Shown piece by piece: positions 11,250-23,500 of a stretch of DNA of 64,000 nt (position 1 is the first letter of the stretch; each line of letters opens with the position of its first letter). A program made the translations under genes and the position numbers. The stretch comes from Hyaloperonospora brassicae. Taxonomy: Eukaryota > Oomycota > Peronosporomycetes > Peronosporales > Peronosporaceae. The stretch is taken from positions 62,001 to 126,000 of the forward strand of contig CANTFL010001391.1 of NCBI GenBank assembly GCA_947650285.1, given 5' to 3'. The notes beneath the pieces were generated by a model, which saw only the letters and a program-made list of their open reading frames with translations, was not told where the DNA came from and did no database searches.

Positions 11250-12890
11250 TAAACAACAAGCAACGGGATGCTGTCCTATACAGCCGTTGCCGGCGACACG
11301 CGTCGTGTCGTCCTCCCCGCACATAGTAAATTGCGATTGCGTATCATGTATGGGTGTCACGATACTCCAACAAGTGGTCATCGCGGAAGAGAAAAGATTT
11401 AATTTACGGTAAGTGACCCCGCCAGTGTCAGTTTGTGCGCAAGTACATTCGTGCTTGCGAAGTTTGCCAAACGGTAAAACCTAGTACTTCTTCCCGTGAA
11501 CATTTAGAGACTCTCCATGTCCCAGAAGAGTGCTGATAGTCCGTTCCAATGGTCTTCGTCTTCGTGTTCCCCGAAGACGCCCATAAAAATGATATTCTTG
11601 TGTTCGTGGACCAGTTCAGCAAGATGGTACATCTTACTGCGGTAACCGAGTCGATCACAGCAGAGGCCTATGCTCGTATCTTTATCGACACGATCTTCCG
11701 ACTTCACAGGTTACCCCGTGAACTCGTTTTAGACCGTTACTCTCGGTTCACGGCAAATTTTTAGCAATCCGTCTTCCGATCACTCGGAACGCAGTTGAAG
11801 TTGTCTACATCCGACCAAACCGACACAGATTGTCAGACGAAACGTGAAATCGTGTCCTCGAAGAGATACTTCAAGGATACGTCTATTAGTTCTCGAGTTT
11901 GAGCGAATTTCTTCTTATGGTGGAATTCGCCATAAATAGTTCGCTGCATGCTTCAACCTAGCACACGCCGTTCTTCGTGAATGACTTAAGCTATTCACGT
12001 CTACACACATTTTTAGAGTGTGACTCTTGGTTAAGAAGGGGAAGAAACTCGCTCGGGCAAACACCGTTCTGGCTCTTGCTCATCACTTGATGAAACCATT
12101 GTCGTCACGTATGATGCCGATGTCCACCAGGTCGACATCGAAGAAGAATATCATCTTAATTATAACGATGAAGCTATATTTGAATCAGAAGATGATGATG
12201 GCGACGCTAGTATTTTCAGCATCGCCAACGACAATTCCTGACACCCTCGCTGATGCAAAAGAATGAGGAAAGGACACTTTCTGCAGTTCTATATGGCGAA
12301 CTGAACAAAACAATGCCTCACCAGCAGAAGGATTTTATATGTCTCGAGAAGCAGTGGTCCATTTCGTGCAGGACGCCATTGCTCGCTCATTCGACTGGTA
12401 GAAACGGAAAGCTGACAAAAATGGGAGAGCATATGTTAATTCATTTAGTGAAATCGATTTAGTCCTACTATCTACGGTGAATATACCTAGACACGTAGTA
12501 ACTAACATAGGCAGCAGTAAAATACTTCCCATGTACATCAGCTCCTTTCGTGTGCTGCGCCGACAAAGATACGCATACACGATTAAGCGGCATCGTAGAA
12601 TGTGTCCGGATCCTACGTTTTACGTGGGGCGACTCCTTTCGTACGGTCAGTACGGGCCTTTTTCCTACGATAAAGATACTTTCTACGTTCGAGAATATAC
12701 ATCATATTCTTGCGCTCGCAGTCGAGGCGTTCAGTCTGGTCGCGCAGCGAGGAGACCTCTCCATTCGACTTGGAGATCTCCCTGCGAGATCGGTAAGCCC
12801 ACTATCCTTGCGGTGCTTCCGTACATAATCTGTCAAAGCGTAGCGTCAGTCCCTCTTTTGCTCCAAATCATCCTGCAATTGCTGAATTGA
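11250..12890 (+). pseudogene. Gypsy A1 integrase and post-integrase pseudogene
   Basis: The HHCC zinc region is read around 11320-11470 (YGCH near 11350, CEVC near 11458). Part of the DDE core lies at 11549-11764 (VFVDQFSKMVHL, then IFIDTIFRLHRLP and LVLDRYSRFTANF). At 12477-12680 a region matching the usual post-integrase segment follows (PRHVVTNIGSSK, FRVLRRQRYAYTI, DPTFYVGRL). The frame is interrupted several times. It would have inserted element cDNA into the genome. Confidence 0.78.
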
Positions 12891-12989
12891 GCGATCCATC
12901 TCGTGTTGGTCGATATGGTGATTCGAACGACTTTGGAGGAGGTTGATCGTTCCTTACCACATCACTTGGTCAACTTATACGGTGTTCAA

Positions 12990-13160
12990 CGCTTCCTATA
13001 AATCGTATAATAAACCACCGTGACAATTCAAGATCAAGAAAGACTAACCTCTTCCAGTGGTGGGGGTATCCACCCTTGTGTAAAGCTGGGAGCCTCGGTC
13101 TCAGCTGACGGTGGATGACTCGGTCTCGTCGAGCAGTACGACGAGACTCCCCCATGATGA
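12990..13160 (+). pseudogene. Chromodomain-like relic of Gypsy A1
   Basis: Downstream of the post-integrase region, a plus-strand reading gives INHRDNSRSRK, then WWGYPP, then a stretch resembling SWEPRSQL. Order and spacing match the chromodomain that ends pol in many oomycete Gypsy elements. It is frameshifted, and its limits are approximate. Confidence 0.5.
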
Positions 13161-14422
13161 TGTACGGCGATCGTCGAGCAACCGCCCGGAGCGTTCGTTT
13201 AGTGATTGAAAAGTATTATTACCTTGGTACATCTCAGACAAGATACGCGCCTCGAATTGGGCTGGTACGAGATAAGGCCTCCCTACGGGCGTGAACAGAG
13301 TTGTCGACATATCTCTGACAATTCTCACTACACGAGAGACAAGGTAATTATGCCTCTCGATACAATCAATGCAATTTGTACCGAGCACCGGTGTACGGCT
13401 TCTGTTCAGTTTTGTTGCCAGCTGCGACAAATTTGCTCAGTTAAGCATCACGGACAACATATTTAATGTTGGCGATAAAAAATTTCCACGCCTGCACCAA
13501 CGAAACTTCGTCCCAGTTGCATTTAATTTAATACCATCGATGCCAGAAAAAGCCATCGATGTAACACTCATGTTCTGTGCGATAATCTTTCGCAATGACA
13601 TCCAGACCATCGAGAAGCGAAATTCGACAACTCCTAATGATAAATTATACAACTACCGCCGATTGCGTTGGATAGGCATTCATGGTTTGTTTTCAGTTGC
13701 TGGTGGTAACGCTTTGCGATCTTGCTCCTCTTTCGTAATGCCAACATAAGTAATGGAGATTCGATCTCCGCAAAAAGTGGGATTGCTACGGCTACGGTTA
13801 TCCTTGAAGAGTCATCGGCATCGTCTCGATGACTGACTTACTCATGCTATTAACTCGCATCATATGAATGCAAGCGCGATCGGTTCGATCGAAGCCACCA
13901 GTCCTCAGACTCGTCGGACCAGCCGAGCAATGCATTACGCAGAGCCCTTTTACAATTGCCACGAGGTACAGCAGTCGTCGTTTCCGCATTCACAGCTTTA
14001 CGGCCCGGCTTTACGGGCGACATTAAGTAGGTCGGAGGGTCCGACTGGACGAATAGACAATCTCTTTATTGGGGTTGACGTCCATGAGTCTATCACGCGG
14101 AGGAGAAGCTACGGCTGAAAAAGCTGCACATGGATTACCACGTGCACCTTCAACAATGCGTATTACAGGCTACTTATCAGTAGCGGCAGTCGAAGTGACA
14201 TCTGCATCCGAGTCTTGGTTTGCTTGTTCGCCGGCTGCACGCATTTGCGTAGCTTATTCAGGGACGGTATTGCTCGCGCACCGCATAAAAGAACTCGTCA
14301 TGCGCTTAGACCTAAATATAGAAGGTCAAAGCCATTAAGTGTACCCAACCTTTCAGAGCGACGTGGTCACTCTACTACTAATCAATCGCAATACCTACTA
14401 CAGTAACTGATGCTTTAGGGGT
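13161..14422 (+). other. 3' internal region of Gypsy A1, unrecognised
   Basis: About 1.26 kb between the chromodomain relic and the 3' LTR. It has several open stretches on the plus strand (13369-13749, 13864-14118, 14069-14338), none with a recognised motif. The last bases before the LTR (TTAGGGG) could be what is left of a polypurine tract. Confidence 0.4.
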
Positions 14423-16337
14423 TGATGAAACGGGGTGAGTCCGTTGCATAACTTTGATACAAATGTGTCAATTTTTGAATATTATTCATCCAGAATATAT
14501 TCAATCAACATCACTCGAAAAGAAGTAATGTTGGTGGAATATTACATCTAAATGTAATATTATTGGGCGCTTCACTTAATGGTTGAGGTAGACGCTACAG
14601 CGACCAAATTAATCACCAATCGCTGCTGGATGCGCGCAATGTATAGAGATCAAGAAACTGTGGTGGTATAAAGATCACTATAGTTAAGGGTCGATCCCAA
14701 CTTTTCACTGGCGTCCGGACGACCCACTAGCAGAGGAGGTACTCCGACTCCGTGCTGTATACTTCGCTCACCTTGTGGACCCGTCTGTTTGGCGGGTTGC
14801 ACTCTTCCAGGTGGACTCGAGTCAATGACGAACTTGACCGTTGTTTAGATTGATGCTGTCGAGTGGAAACCTTCACACGATAGCGGATGTACTTGTAAGA
14901 TGCTCGATATGAGTCACCTTGATCTCTACGAGATCGCTTTGTCCAATGTCGATACTTGAATAGCGATCCTTCTGAACACTTGATCCGTCTCGCAATCTTG
15001 CACCCTTGGCCTTTACTTGTTTGCTGCGTCCAATCGCAGTTACGGTTCTTGGTTGAGAGGCCTCGATCCCTGGCCAAACAATTCAGGGATACTACTTGAT
15101 TTAAGTATGTAACTTCCCTCGACATCGAGTGGGCAATAATCCAACCCGGAAGAGAAGTCTACACGTGGACTTAGAAGCAAATTGAACTCTGTTTGATGTT
15201 GACCAATCAAACCCAAAACTAACACATCGCTCGGCCTATCTGTATCACGACTTTCGAAGCCACGCGTCTCTCTACAGAAGATCGCCCTTTGTAGCTATAA
15301 CTTTTACATTAAATACGCTCTCTCTGGAACCTTGGCGTGACCCACACTTGACGTGTATGCAATCGACTCCAGACTTGCGATCTATGGTTGATTTCGCGCG
15401 ATCGGATCGAAATCGCTCCCTCTTTGGACGGGTCGCTATCTCTAGTCAGTCTCGTGAACCTTGAGTGCTCCCGCGATCTCTGGTAAGGTTCGTCTTTTGT
15501 AAAGGGGCATACCCTTGCGGAACTTATCGCAAGGGTTTTCGGTGCCCCGACAGACGTACACGTGGCCAGCGAGGAAGCGTAGGTAAGGTTAGAGCAGAAC
15601 TGTTATATTAATATAATTAAGTCTTTAAAGTACTGTCTCTATGTTTGACTTAGTTTAACTATACTAATATAACTAGATGTATGGTGACGTCTCGTCACCA
15701 CTCATTGCGCGCGTCTTGCGGCGATTGGTGGGTTGATATCATCGCGATATCAACCAATGAACAGACCCCTTGGTCGACCCTTCAATATCACCACTTTGGT
15801 GATATTGTTCAAAGAATATCCATCTTTATATTCTTTATTGTCACTTTCCTTAAAGTGACAATTTCATGTAACGGGCTGCCCCGTTACATATTTAGCTTAT
15901 GCAACCATCTCAGTGTCACCACATATCCCACACTTGCCACAAACGATCTCAAGACCTGTGAGTTTGGGTTCACGATCTAGATTCACCATTCCCAGCTCGT
16001 GTCCTGCCAATCAGAATCTTTTGAGGACTAAACTGACGCCGGTGATCGGTGGCTTCCCATGCCTTACTCAACGGTGAAATCTCGCGGTTGCTCTACCACA
16101 AATTTTACATTAGACCTTAAAATCTAAAACGCAGTTTAAATAGGGCAAAGATGGTTTATTAATAAAATTAACGATATTTTATACAGTTACATTTTTTCCT
16201 TAACAGAGCTTGCATAACTCTATTGATTTTCTCGCCCATCTCCACGCTACGTGTACGTGACGCCGGGCGTACGTAGCCTTGTTTTTTCATTAACACAAGG
16301 TCTTACCAGTTATATGGGCACAGCTCACCCCGTAACA
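14423..16337 (+). repeat. 3' LTR of Gypsy A1, interrupted by a solo LTR
   Basis: This is a near-identical partner of 5658-7162. Without the 391-bp insert and its duplicated target it is about 1519 bp against 1505 bp for the 5' copy. It ends CCCCGTAACA at 16337. Confidence 0.82.
15498..15888 (-). mobile_element. Solo LTR (391 bp) of the A3 subfamily, nested in the A1 3' LTR
   Basis: The reverse complement is highly similar to the LTR of copy A3 (59216-59606), and both are exactly 391 bp. It begins TGTAAAGG and ends CCGTTACA. The left flank TCTTT and right flank TATTT form an imperfect 5-bp target duplication. The uninterrupted site at about 6731-6742 in the 5' LTR reads straight through (GTCTTTAGCTTA). 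No internal sequence is present, so it arose by recombination between the LTRs of a former full element. Confidence 0.9.
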
Positions 16338-19300
16338 CTTGAGCAGTAGACAAATTTGACATTTCAGAACATGCTTATAAGGAAAAGACCCTCGTTGCTG
16401 CATACGTTTATGTCTGTATAGTATGTACTCTTTGTCACCGTCCGGTCCAATGGCAGGTTCGTGTTGTCAAGTTTGTATTCCATGCGATCGGTATCATCGC
16501 GCTGTCCATGTTTTGGCTGAGTCTGAAGCGATCGAAGCATAAGGGTGATGTATGTGACAAGTCATTGACTGTAGCAATGCAGCACATGATAGTGTGACAG
16601 TTCGGCTGCGGTTTGTGTTCCTGATGTAGGATGCCTTTCTTTGCTGCATGGAGCTACGAGCGTGGAGATTATTGCCAGAAGCCCCTTTTGTGGTCGATCA
16701 TTTTGAGGTGCTGTGTGACCTGAAGTGTGTATTCCATGCTGCGAAGAGTCATGTATGTCACCAACTCAACAGGGATGTGCGATTAATCCTGAATGCCTGC
16801 TACAGACGAAAGAACGTGGCGAATACTATAGCGCTTATCGTATACGTGCTTGATTCATCACGGCCACGAATAGAGATACACAGAAAATGTTTTCATACGC
16901 TGTTGTTTTCTGCTGCTTATCGTACCGTACCTTCTTACTGTTCCTTCCGTGTAAGTACCCGAACCTTAGCGCACCACCTTCGTTGGTTAACAGAAATATC
17001 CGGTTCACTGAAGTCGTGAAATGTCCGCGCTCTGCAAATTGTGGAGCAGTAGCGCAGTAGCAGCTCAAAGGTTGCAAGACACTCAATCCAGACTAGCATT
17101 AAGCAAATTCGACAATTATATAATTTCTCGCTAGATTGATTTACTTGGGATTCTTTTATTTGTGACAAGACCAAAATTTCGTCGTAACGAAAGAGCAGTA
17201 TTCGTAAATTTACGGTGTGGCTTTGTAACCCTAGAAAATTTTACCTCATTTAATTTAGGTCGTACAAATGACGGCTATATCGAATTTTAGACACATGAAA
17301 TTCGCGTTGGGGTAACTCTAGTTCAGGTTATATCCTTATATCTAAATTTAAATTTCTTCATTTCGCACGATGTATGAGCTGATATTTAAATAATGGTCTT
17401 GCCAAGGCGTCTTGATCAGACGACAATTCATCATAGACGAGGGCATAAACTTTAGCCCCTCGTGCCGCTCAAATTCTCGAAATCGTAAATCATCTATATC
17501 CAGTTATTGAAGTTTGGTAATCTAGTAGGCTAGTAAAGGCATTGTTGCTCTTAGCGCTGCCAAACATTTTTGGATTTTTCGTCCTATGCACTTGTTGCCT
17601 GCCAGGTTTGAAATGAAGAGGTGCTTATAAGCTACAGTAGGCCTTCAAATTGGCATGAAGAGGTGGTTAAATGATTTACTGGTTATCTTTACTTTACCCG
17701 TAGCTCTCATTTATCATGGACTGCTATACTACCAATCCATTGAACCCCTTTGTCGACTGTGCAAGTTTAAGCTGATTAATTTTGGGGAGGAGCTTAAACA
17801 ACTTCTTGCCAAAGGAAACGTTACTCCTATAGAGCCTAATTTTTTTAGAATAAGGTACGTCTTGACAAGTCACCATGATAAAAGAATCAAGCCGCAGCGA
17901 TACAACTAGACTAATAAACGGGTTAACAAGTCTTATAGATCACATGGCTTTAACGTATACCAAAGATCTCATCAATACCATATTATAGCAGCACATCGTA
18001 CCAGCACTTGTAGATCGCAAAAAAACAATTTGTTAGCAATTAAAGACACCCTCTCAAGTAATATGTATTTAAGTGATCAGGGTAGTAACTATATATCGCG
18101 CGGAGAAAATAGCCTCTGTATATGTACATCAAAATTAGCTGGATAACCCTAAAAATTATTTTAAGGTAGATAAAACGCCGACACGGTTGACATGGTGCGG
18201 ACCGATATTAGTGTAGACCAATGGGCACAACGTACGTACGACATAGATGAACATTTTAATGTACCACCGTCACATTCTTCCCACAAAGACGTTCGATACA
18301 ACAGATCAGCATGCCTCTCTTCCGTTTTCGATAATCTAAGCAGGAGAAGGGTGGGACTCTCTCTATTTAATACAAACTACCAAGATAGTAAGACGCCATC
18401 GTTTGTCGAACCAAAAACCTCCTCATCATCGATGAAGAGTTAATAGTGAATTATATGACACCACCCTTCAAAGTGATGAGGCTTCCAAGCAATTTGATGC
18501 CGGGAAATGAACTCACTCAGGCACCCAATTCGTTTCTGGAGCGAGGTACTGCCAGTGTGCCTAAAGCACAAAAAATACCAAGTCTATGAGACCAATGGAA
18601 TTACAAAGAGGATAAAAAGCAACAGTAAGCTTAAATGGGTAGACTAGAGTGCTCGTGCTCTGTTGAGATTCATCTCATCTGCAAAATCTAGAAAATGACT
18701 TCTTCTAGCACCAAAAAGGAGTTTTGGCAAGTCGCTAAAGAAACCTTGGTGGGGTGGGTTCGTAAAAACAAAGCACGGACAACCTATCAAAAAGTGCACC
18801 AATTTCTTCGTCATCCGAACATGACACCACATGTTGTGACAATGGATGAATACCTGGCAAGGATATATAAATAATCACGTGATTCCTCAGTGATAACAAT
18901 TCCATTAAAATTACCAATAGAATAAATAGTCGTCGACAACGACACCATTTTACCCGCTACATTAAGAATATGCGTTCAAAATAGTAGAATTGAGCTATTC
19001 AGAGAAATTAGCGAAGTAGCTAGTGTCCATTTCAACATATATGTGGACTAGAATTGGCGAATCTGGAAGGCTAAAGCCGAATGCGTTTTGAAAATCATTT
19101 CTTTGATGTGGACCCAACACTTCCTTTATCGCAATTTTAATGCTCATGTGACAACTGTCACAGTTTTCAGTTGTGCAATAACAACGCACTTATCTGCATG
19201 CTTACCGATTAGTGGACCCCCTTCGTGTCGCAAGTGATCCCCACATTTAGTTTTTGATTAATTCCACCTTGTAGAGGAAAGTATTTTATGGAGCGGTATC

Positions 19301-19659
19301 TTGCTTTTTTTACAAGTACTTAGAATCATGTAGCCACGCCACCTCCTTAAACGCAGAGATCGTCTATTCAAATAATTTCACCTCATGAAATTTTCCATAT
19401 GGGTCTAGCTTATTTTCCAGATCAAACAAGCCGATGCTGACACACCCTCCTGGTATATTTAGATGTTTATTCAGTAAAAGAAAAATTAGCGAATGAAGTG
19501 AAAGGTACTCGCGAGGATATGGAACGAGATAATGTCTTGGGATACAATCTGGAAACCTGGAGCAGTGTCAAACTCAGTTATGAAGCATCTGTATGTATTG
19601 TTGCGGAAGAAGCAAAAAGTAACAATGCCGCTTTAGTCGGTGAAAGCGCCTTATAAATT
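16338..19659. other. AT-rich spacer, no gene recognised
   Basis: About 3.3 kb, AT-rich from about 17 kb onward, with short open stretches (16648-17019, 17655-17909, 18192-18443 and a 59-codon frame at 18695-18874). None has a recognisable domain. It may be the worn 3' part of the minus-strand Gypsy relic whose integrase follows to the right. Confidence 0.4.
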
Positions 19660-20570
19660 ACACGCTTGGTCTTTTAACACGTCCAAAACGTTAGAGTAAA
19701 ACACGGTGGGTAAAGGAAGTTTGCGCGGAAGGCTTATGGCATAGACGGTTACCAGCTTGGTCACGACACTAAATGGTCGAAAAAGCGTACCTGCAAATGC
19801 GACATATACCAGTGGACACAACATATGTGGGTAGTATTTAACATGAAGTCATTAGTGACATCCGACCTTAGTCGTTAACCGAATGCTTCGTCTTCAGCAT
19901 CTATATTTTTATATCATTCATCTTAATTTAGAGCTTTTGCATCACACACATGTCGTAGATTATCTAATCTTGTAGCGAAACCCCACTTACCTATTTATAA
20001 ACAGTGGTTGAGCATAAATCAACAATCCGTTCTGCCATCCGTCTCCATAAAGCTCTGAATCATGTAATGTTAGTTTTAATAGAGCGCAAGGGTGTGTGTG
20101 AGCTTTACGTAGAACGGAGTAAACCCGTAGATGCATGAACGGCGTAATTCATTTAAATTCAGCAACAGAGAGCGGGGTACCCCCAACCCACCGGCGTATC
20201 AGCCCATGCTATGCGTAAAGTATCACTAACAAAGCTATTCTTCGCTCTGTTGGATATAATGTCTGCTGATGGTCTGCTGAGTATACATCGAATCGAGCGC
20301 CTCGATCGGAATGCATAGACTTTTATAACTTTCGAGTGGAGAAAGGATCTGTATCAAAGACAGTCACCAAAGGTAAACCGTATTGACGAAACATGCAATC
20401 GACGAATAGCTTAGCCGTACCTTCTTCATCGATAGCCATAGGCACATATGTTCAGGAATTCATCTTGCACAAACGGTTGTCAAAGACCCCACTATTTGTG
20501 CTACAATCCAAATATTTTGGTAGACCTACTCCAAAGTCCCTACTAATGTGCTCGCAACATTCCATGTGTA
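19660..20570 (-). pseudogene. Ty3/Gypsy integrase relic, lineage distinct from A1-A3
   Basis: Reading the minus strand from 20570 downward in shifting frames gives DFGVGLPK, then DEEGTAKLFVDCMFRQYGLP followed by the D of FDTDP. Next come SADHQQT and ER, the region AVHASTG, and at about 19850-19660 a post-integrase block with RPFSVV, LPRKLPLPTVFY and LDVLKD. These are the landmarks of a Gypsy integrase core and of the segment after it. Stops and frame changes abound. It is not close to the A-family integrase. The matching RT is not seen directly upstream, where one would expect it. Confidence 0.68.
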
Positions 20571-23500
20571 CAGATAGACTATCTAGCGTTGTAGTCGCTT
20601 TCTATGAAGGTGTAGTTCCTAAACGCGCTTCACAGGTAATCTCACATATGCTCACTCCCATTTAAATTCTATTACACCAATGACATTGTCTCACATAGCA
20701 ATAGATAATTTAAAGATCAACATGACCAAAAACGGAGGATTATGTGACTCAGAGAATATTTCATAACTTGAACATTTATTACATGGAACACCAATACGTG
20801 AAAAAATTTCAATAATCGTGAAATAGCACATCAGGTCTTAACGATACCATATCGATGTAGCCTTGCACGCAAACGTACCAATGAGTGTATGTTTATTCTG
20901 CAAACGCGTAATTTTATACGCACCTGTCGAAGCTACACAATAATCATTGCAGGCGAAATCAGGACGGACTAAGTCCGTGATACAAAACGAAAGCATTAAA
21001 TGCAAGGGTCAAAACAATTGGTGATGCGATGTTGAGTTTCCACTGGTGCCCGAACAAGCGCCTATCGCATAAAAATTTCTTTTTCTTGCTAGTTTATTTT
21101 ATTACTTAGTGAGTTCGTAGTTAAAGTGGGTTGTACTCTTCTCGTTGTAGTTGTTTTGATGCCTAATTTTCCCATGGTAGGTATTATTTTGGGGGTCGAT
21201 CAAGCTGAGACTTTATTTGATCAAATTAATTCTGGGTAGGGTTTTTGGTTTGAGTTACGCTTGTCTATTTGATACCGCCTTGTCGAATGTGTAAAGACCT
21301 GCTTTGCTTGGTATGTTAGTTTTTTGAGCCGGTTATTAATCTTGTACCTTTTCCTTTTTGTTCTATCTACGTCCTGTCCTAGTAAGGACGAGTCATGGAG
21401 TGTCTTTATTACTGACCAAACAATCCAGGTATAGGACTTGATTACGCACACAGGCTTTTTTGACGTCGGGTGACCAGTAATCCACCCTGGAGGAGGGCTC
21501 GACATTTGGCTTTGTATACAGATTTAACCCTCTATTTTAGTTAATTAACTACAACTTGTAACTAATGAGCAAGTATACTTAAAGGCATAACGGTGTATGA
21601 CAATGTCGTCGTTAAGCATTCGATGTCAATTATTTAAAAAACTATTCCCAATTCGAATGCTCGATCGATAGATCTCGATTAACACCTATGATCAATTAAT
21701 CTTGATCAGCACTAATGATCGATATTGATCGGCACAAATTATCGGCCGAACTGTAATAGCACAAATGATTGGCCGATCCGATCAACGCATGTGTTCAGTT
21801 CTTCTTCTTCTTCAGCGAAATACTGACTTTTCAATACCTCTCGTGTTGTGTGCCAGCCAATTAATATGTTTCCTCCGAATACTATTATTTAAGCATTTAT
21901 TCCTAAATACATTTATTTGACTGAACCCAAAGTCGTTTCCTGCACCAAAGAGACGATAAATAGTGATGGTGCTTCCGTGTACCGTAAATAACCTTCATAT
22001 TTACTTTTTCTTCCTCCCGTGCTATCTTTTCTATTTTCATATATTGATGTCGATAAGTTGACATTGTTTACAGGGAACTATTTAAAAGCTACGCCCATAC
22101 AACGCCGATCAAAGATGTTTTATACCCACTACCACCAATTTCTCCCGCAATTGCGTCTAATTATCTCTTCGATGATTCATTACACGACAAAAAGACAGAT
22201 CGGATCTATATACTATCATTAAAGCTTCCAGAAGTGAAAGCATCTGAAGAAACTACAAATGATTTAATGCCCGTTAAAGGTCCTTGAGATGGTCAGAAGA
22301 GAGAAATGTACAATAATGGTGAGAATGTGCATAGCCGTTTGTGAAATGCGCGATTTTAATATACTTTAATGTGCGTCATGGGCTAAACTCTGTCTTAAAC
22401 GCCATATAAGAACTTTGGGTAGGACTTAAAAAAATTATATTACAAACAAGAAATTAAAATTTTTAGTGGTATCTTTTAAATGTCATCGTGGATGTTTCAA
22501 AAGAATCAAGAGCGGTTGTGGTGGCCCGTGGATTCACTTTGACAGAAATTGACTTGGCTAAAGACAAAATTGTTGGGGACACCTCATATTTAAATGTATA
22601 TAGTGAACAATGCGATGTATGTATGCTATAATAGAACGGTCGCAGTAGTTTCAAGAGTAAAGGGATTATAACGCTTAAGCTTGAACGATCTTCTAATTGC
22701 CCAGGGTTTTATAAAAATGTCTTTGAAGCTTAGCTAGCGCGATTACTCGTTACTTCGTAGCGGGGTCGCATCTTTTATTGATAAAATTTCTCGACTAACA
22801 CACGAGCGATATCGAGTAATTCTAGCTAGCGAGTCTCGTGTGATCGGACGTCTGTCCTACTTTATCACCACGCATCTCCGCATCTTTCTCAGTAGGCGGA
22901 ACATTCGCTTACATGTCAGTGACCAATCTCTCACCTGCAACTACTCTTTCCGCAAAAGAGTCATAGATTAAGCCGCCCGCCAATCAGCCTATTATTTAAG
23001 GAAATAAACGAAATAAATCTATTAGACCAGTCGTTGGTGCTTCTAAGGTGTCTTCCACCAAAATCTTGACTTATGTAGCCGTCTACCGCCAAGTTGGTCG
23101 TACGAGCCTGATCCTCTCCTGTATCGAAAAAATTTATTGCAACCTTGATCTACCAGACTCTTAGCTAAGTTGATCGATCCGACACGGACGATCATTCGGT
23201 GGCAGCGCCTTGGCGTACAAAAATATTCATTTCCATACATCTTACGTTTCTCTTGATCAACTGCTCGACGATGCTATTTGACATAATCGGTCCGATCTCC
23301 GTCACTTTCACTTTCGCCCCATTCTGCACTCCGCGACTTTAGCCCGAACGCCACGTCACTAGAAATTTCATATCCGGTGCGGATATTCGATCTATTCTGC
23401 ATATTATCTATAATTTTCGATTGCGTCATGAGTAACACAGCAAGCCTTAAAGTCCTTCCAACCCAATAAACCCTTTATCGATGCCTTTTATACTTCTTGT

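Larger units (their letters stand above)
5658..16337 (+). mobile_element. Gypsy A1: full-length but coding-dead Ty3/Gypsy retrotransposon
   Basis: Two direct ~1.5-kb LTRs (5658-7162 and 14423-16337, the latter interrupted by a 391-bp solo LTR) enclose a plus-strand internal region. That region aligns in order with copy A3 at 59.6-64 kb: gag, retropepsin, RT, RNase H, integrase, followed by a post-integrase region and a chromodomain-like stretch. Every coding block is broken by stops and frameshifts. The LTRs begin TGATGAAACGGGG and end in ACA. No matching 5-bp duplication is visible outside the ends. The LTRs are about 99 percent alike over their core while the coding region is heavily decayed. 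Confidence 0.85.

Noticed and set aside
18695..18874. 59-codon frame with protein-like composition (KKEFWQVAKETLVGWV)
   Set aside because: It is short and AT-rich, lies in decayed sequence with no homologue I recognise, and has no supporting context.
20690..20860. Minus-strand stretch reading IIEIFSRIGVP, reminiscent of another integrase type
   Set aside because: Only about eleven residues match, and nothing in the flanking frames supports it.
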